64,000 nucleotides of DNA from Larix kaempferi (Eukaryota > Streptophyta > Pinopsida > Pinales > Pinaceae): positions 7,981,001-8,045,000 of the forward strand of contig BSBM01000372.1 of assembly GCA_027924585.1 (NCBI GenBank), read 5' to 3'. Below are positions 60,615-64,000 of the stretch, in pieces. Position numbers and translations under genes: made by a program. The first letter of the stretch is position 1; the number at the start of each line of letters is the position of its first letter. Under the pieces are notes generated by a model. That model was not told where the DNA came from and ran no database searches. It saw only the letters and a list, made by a program, of their open reading frames with translations.

Positions 60615-60753
60615 CTAATGTGTTAGAACATAATAAGAGGGTGGATGGTAGTATTTCTTCACATGCTCATCTATATCCTTTAGTGGAAACCACTCGCCTA
60701 CAACCTTATTAACTTGTGCTTTTGATAAAGGATCTACATAAGAGCTTACTTCC
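60615..60753 (-). CDS. Possible terminal exon, product unknown
   Basis: On the minus strand a good acceptor, GTCACAATTACAG, is followed at 60753 by 139 bases that are open to TAG at 60615-60617. The residues include SSYVDPLSKAQVNKVVGEWF and KDIDEHVKKYYHPPSYYV. The charged, varied composition looks like protein, unlike the TA-rich flanks. The frame stays open upstream of the acceptor only through AT-rich codons, which I take to be intron. It lies downstream, on the same strand, of the AT-hook exon cluster at 61040-63881 and could be the last exon of that gene. No family recognised. Confidence 0.4.
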
Positions 60754-61039
60754 CTGTAATTGTGACTAAAGACAAATAAAAGAATATGATTGTTGTAATT
60801 GGATGTAAGATAAAAATTTATATTCAAGAATGTAAGTTATACTTATAGACCTTGATTTTAATAAATTTGAACCATATTAACAATGTAACTTTGTTTATTT
60901 CACATACAAATATATAGCCAATGTACATATGTTCAAACATAATGTCTTTACATTAGTAATTATAAAACTAGGACAAACTAATAATGAAGGCCAATATCTC
61001 AAAAACTAATCTCTTCAATTTATCTATATTGGAAGTTAC

Positions 61040-61546
61040 CATGCCTCGTAAGACATTCTTGCATAGGACTTCCTCTTTTATTTAAACAACAACCCCTTTT
61101 GGCTATACTTCCCTCAAGACTGGAATCCATGAATTTATCTTTATATTCAATCTTGAAATTTGTGAGCTCACCTTATTCTTTGGCCTTCCTCCTCTCTTTA
61201 AACCACTTCCCTTTCTACTATGTTTCCATTAGAACTAAAATCCCTTGAATTTATCTCTACATGGAATCTTAAATTTTGAGAGCTCAATGCCTTCCAAGGA
61301 TTTCCTCTTTTCCTTTAGACCACTACCCATTTCTACTATGGTATGATCAGAACTAGAATCCCATGAATTTATATTTATATGCAATCCTGAATTTTGTTGG
61401 ATAACTGTGTGGGAGCTACTTGTCTTGGGATTCCTTCATCTTTTCTTTCTAATTGTTTTAGGAGGCCTTCCCGTTTTCTTTAAACTGCTTCAAGTTTCTA
61501 TTATCTTTCCATCAAGACTACCACTTCTTACTATTCTTTCTTCTTT
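61040..61546 (-). pseudogene. Decayed AT-hook module cluster
   Basis: After an acceptor-like TTGATGTAG at 61547-61555, the minus strand holds about four diverged copies of the module seen intact at 62294-62647. Recognisable pieces are SLDGKIIE, LKKTGRPPKTIRKKR (AT-hook), GLHININSWDSSSDHTIVE, RGSGLKRGGRPKNKVSS (AT-hook-like), SRLNIKINSW and KRGCCLNKRGSP. Stops and frame changes fall between modules, so this part is not translatable as it stands. The AT-hook core (GRP flanked by basic residues) binds the minor groove of AT-rich DNA. Confidence 0.6.
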
Positions 61547-61954
61547 CTACATCAACAATAAAAATATCCAATTACTCTAATGTGACAGTATGATAAAAAA
61601 TAATATTATACATACAAAAAACATTCAATATGCATAGCTTTAACATACATATCTTTAAAAATGAAGTCTCTTTTTCTTAAAATGAACAAAAAAACCCTAA
61701 GGAAACCCCATATTTAAAAACATGAATCCATCAATCCTTTCTCTATTGACAATCTCTATCCAACAATAAGGTATCTTTTTCCTCTTGTTAAAGAATGAAG
61801 GGACATTTCCCTATTATTTCTAAAATAAGGGGCATATCTCAAGAATGGATTCCCTTGATATTGTGACTATTGTATACTTTTGTCTAGTCTCAAGGAATGT
61901 GATAGTACCCCATTATTTCTTGACTTAATAAACAATAGGAAAGAAGGGACATAC

Positions 61955-62137
61955 CTCCAAAATTGACTCCTTTGATGTTATGACTATTTTTTATTTCTTT
62001 CCACCTTCAAAATTTGCTTCTTCTTCTCCTCCTCCTTGTAAGGTATGAGTGGATTTATGTCCAGCCTCAAGAAATGCTTCTTCTCCCTATAAGGTATGTG
62101 TGGATTTATGTCCAACCTATAGAAATGATTTCTCACC
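61955..62137 (-). pseudogene. Exon-like segment with the repeated LRLDINPxIPY motif, copy 1
   Basis: The minus strand after an AG at 62138 reads HFYRLDINPHIPYREKKH, then FLRLDINPLIPYKEEEKKK, two tandem copies of an 18-residue unit. It runs into a TAG near 61990 before the donor GGAGGTATGT at 61954. A second copy, with the same border sequences, is at 63205-63385. The repeated unit is amphipathic and basic. I know no family with this motif. The neighbouring upstream exon (62294-62647) ends in phase 0, and joining it here in phase 0 gives a stop, so a simple splice between them does not work. Confidence 0.45.
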
Positions 62138-62293
62138 CTTCAAGGTGTGAAAGAGAATTTCCAAAATCAAGATTATGTGTGAAATTTTCTAATGGTTCTA
62201 GTCCAACAAAAAGAAAAAATTAAATAGAAATGATCTTAGTCTAGCAAAAATAAAAATTTAACAAGCAAAAGGTAGCGTACTTAGGTAATATAC

Positions 62294-62647
62294 CTTGTTG
62301 TTTCTTGGTTGTGAATTTATATTTATAAGCAATCTAGACCTTTGAGAGCTATTTATATTTGGAGGCCTTCCTCTTTTCTTGCTCATTGTCTTGGGAGGCC
62401 TTCCTCTTTTCTTTAAACAACTTCCCCTTTCTACTAGTTTTCCATAAAAAATGGATTTGGATTTCTCTAAGGGAATTTCCGAATTTATATTTATATCCAA
62501 TCTTGAATTTTTGGAGCTCATTGTCTTGGGTGTCCTTTCTCTTTTCTTGCTCATTGTCTTGGGAGGCCTTCCTCTTTTCTTTAAACCGCTAACTCCTTCT
62601 ACTAGTTTTCCATCAAAACCAGATTTGGATTTCTGTGTGGACATCTC
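62294..62647 (-). CDS. AT-hook exon, 118 codons, open
   Basis: Reading the minus strand, an acceptor-like TTTGATGTAG is followed by GAGATGTCC at 62647, and the frame is open to a donor AACAAGGTATAT (exon end 62294). The length is 354 bases, a multiple of three. It carries two modules: KSGFDGKLVEGVSGLKKRGR and then KSIFYGKLVERGSCLKKRGR, each continuing PPKTMSKKR. Two or three good AT-hooks (KKRGRPPK) and weaker variants (KKRERTPK, KKRGRPPN) are therefore present, separated by SRLDININ spacers. AT-hook proteins act in the nucleus on AT-rich DNA. The ORF extends past the donor for only 12 codons. Confidence 0.55.
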
Positions 62648-63204
62648 CTACATCAAACATAAAAATGTACAATTACTTTAACTTAACAACATGATAAAAA
62701 ATAATATTATATATACAACAAAACAATTAATATACATATATTTAACATATATATCTTTAAAAATAAATTATCTATTTATTAAAATGAACAAAAAACCCTA
62801 AGGAAAGGCCATATTGAAAAATAGAAACCCTTAACCTTTCTCTATTGAAAATATATATCCAGCACTAAGGTGTAAGGAATGAAGGGGCATTTCCCTATAA
62901 TTTCTAAAGGAAAGGGCATAACACAAAAATGGATTCCCTTGATATTATGACTATTGTATATTTTTATCTAGTCTCAAGGAATGGGATTGTACCCCATTAT
63001 TTCTTGACTTAATAAAAAACATGAAAGAAGAGACATACCTCCAAAATGGACTCCCTTAATGTTATGACTATCAAGGAATGGGACGGTTCTCCATTATTTC
63101 TTGAATTAATAAATGATAAGAAAAAAGAGACATACCTCCAAAATACAGGTTCCCCATTATTTCTTGACTTAATAAAAATAAACATTAGGAAAAAAGGGAT
63201 ATAC

Positions 63205-63385
63205 CTCCAAAATGCACTCCCTTGATGTTCCTACTGTTTTTTTATTTATGTCCAGCTTCAAATAGTGCATTTTCTCCTTCTCCTTGTAATGTATTTGTAG
63301 ATTTCTCTCTAGCCTCAAGAAATGCTTCTTCTCCGTGTAAGGTATGTGTGGATTTCTGTCCATCCTTTAGAAATTATTTATCACC
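63205..63385 (-). pseudogene. Exon-like segment with the LRLxxN motif, copy 2
   Basis: This is the counterpart of 61955-62137, with acceptor ACCGTGTAG and donor GGAGGTATAT conserved. The residues MDRNPHIPYTEKKHFLRLER, then NLQIHYKEKEKMHYLKLDIN show three related units. Unlike copy 1 it is open up to the donor, but it has a TAA shortly after the acceptor (near 63368). Each copy is thus broken at a different place. The donor-like ATACCTCCAAAA border is further duplicated at about 63034 and 63133. Confidence 0.45.
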
Positions 63386-63541
63386 CTACACGGTATGAAA
63401 GGGAATTTCCACCATCAAGATTAAGTTTGAAATATCCTAATGGTTCTAGTCCAACAAAAAGGAAAAAATAAATGCAAATGATCTTAGTCCAATAAAAAGA
63501 AAAATTTAACAAGCAAAAGGTAATGTACTTAGGCAATATAC

Positions 63542-63881
63542 CTTGTTGTTTCTTGGTTGTGATTTGATATTTATGTGCAATCTTGATGTTTGAGGGCTAG
63601 TTACCTTTAAAGGCCTTCCTCTTTTCTTGTTCATTGTCTTGGGAGGCATTCCTATTTTCTTTAAACAACTTCCCCTTTCCACTAGTTAAGTTTCCATCAA
63701 GAATGAATTTAGATTTCTCTAAAGGCATTTCCAAATTTATATTTATATCCAATCTTGAAGTTTTGGAGCTCATTGTCTTGGGCGGCCTTCCTCTTTTCTT
63801 GCAAATTATCTTGGGAGGCCTTCCTCTTTTCTTTAAACTCCCCCTTCTACTAGTTTTCCATCAAAACAAGATTTACATTTC
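63542..63881 (-). pseudogene. AT-hook exon, second copy, frameshifted
   Basis: It is the counterpart of 62294-62647 with the same acceptor (GTTGATGTAG) and donor (AACAAGGTATAT). It has 340 bases, not a multiple of three: an extra TTAAC-type insertion near 63685 shifts the frame. The first module reads SLKKRGRPPKIICKKRGR followed by PPKTMSSK, two perfect AT-hooks. The second, in the shifted frame, reads CLKKIGMPPKTMNKKRGRPL. SRLDININ and SRLHININ-type spacers are kept. Its upstream continuation is outside the window or in the next repeat. Confidence 0.55.
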
Positions 63882-64000
63882 CTACATCAACCATAAAAAT
63901 ATACAATTACTCTAAAGTAACAACATGATAAAAAAATAATACTATACATGCAACTAAACATTCTATATAATATATTTAACATATATATCTTTTAAAATAA

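Larger units (their letters stand above)
61590..63915. repeat. About 1.1-1.2-kb tandem units carrying the AT-hook exons
   Basis: The block AATAATATTATAxATACAAxAAA, GAACAAAAAACCCTAAGGAAA, GGATTCCCTTGATATT and CCCATTATTTCTTGACTTAA starts near 61600, again near 62700, and begins a third time near 63920 at the window edge. Each unit contains one LRLDINP-type segment and one AT-hook exon in the same order and orientation. Confidence 0.88.

Noticed and set aside
62359-62592. Plus-strand frames opposite the AT-hook exons (rich in LFSCSLSWEAFLFS)
   Set aside because: They are the antisense of the basic AT-hook repeats and make no sense as proteins.

Overview
The window looks like intergenic, repeat-dominated nuclear DNA from a large plant genome. 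The base composition is AT-rich and almost every recognisable protein segment belongs to a plant-type LTR retrotransposon. Every element with a visible primer-binding site uses an initiator-Met-type site (TGGTATCARAGC). The polyproteins and the very long, heavily decayed elements would suit a gymnosperm or another large-genome plant. That is inference, and I cannot name a species. No rRNA, tRNA, CRISPR array or bacterial-type operon is visible.

Layout. (1) 1-21030 holds two nested Ty3/gypsy elements on the minus strand. Chromovirus A (1-13966) has its 3' LTR cut by the window edge (1-1195), a decayed gag-pro-RT-RH-IN-chromodomain interior, and a 5' LTR at 6031-13966 that is swollen by a further insertion at about 7526-10909. 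A sits inside the RNase H codons of an older relative, B, whose remaining interior (13967-16561) and 4.47-kb 5' LTR (16562-21030) follow. (2) 21031-22089 and 29360-30990 are two halves of one decayed minus-strand gene of unknown function, split by the Ty1/copia element C (22090-29359). C has nearly identical LTRs but lacks the reverse transcriptase active-site segment, and it carries unusual tandem arrays next to its 3' LTR. (3) 31377-38140 is mostly non-coding: a 61-bp satellite, a related GAAATCAATGCA-rich array, a LINE RNase H fragment, a long inverted repeat and a decayed tandem duplication. (4) 38445-42713 is copia element D (plus strand), 3' truncated and riddled with stops that mostly look like C-to-T changes. 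(5) 43306-57030 is a local duplication: copy 1 (43306-47456) contains a small non-autonomous LTR element F (44846-46409) and is followed by a nearly intact copia element E (47707-52447, perfect TGAGG target duplication). Copy 2 (54546-57030) preserves the empty target site of F. A possible small spliced-gene remnant lies between them at 53471-53924. (6) 58330-60344 contains nested local tandem duplications. (7) 60615-63915 (minus) is the most gene-like non-retroelement stretch: tandemly duplicated units, each carrying an exon-like segment with AT-hook motifs (KKRGRPPK) and a second exon-like segment with a repeated LRLDINP-type motif, with conserved splice-like borders and a possible terminal exon at 60615-60753.

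Functionally, the window is a record of successive insertions (B, then A, then the insert in A's LTR; C into an older gene; F and E into duplicated DNA). Most premature stops are Trp, Gln or Arg codons hit by transitions, as expected for decay of methylated DNA. No complete, certainly active host gene is present.
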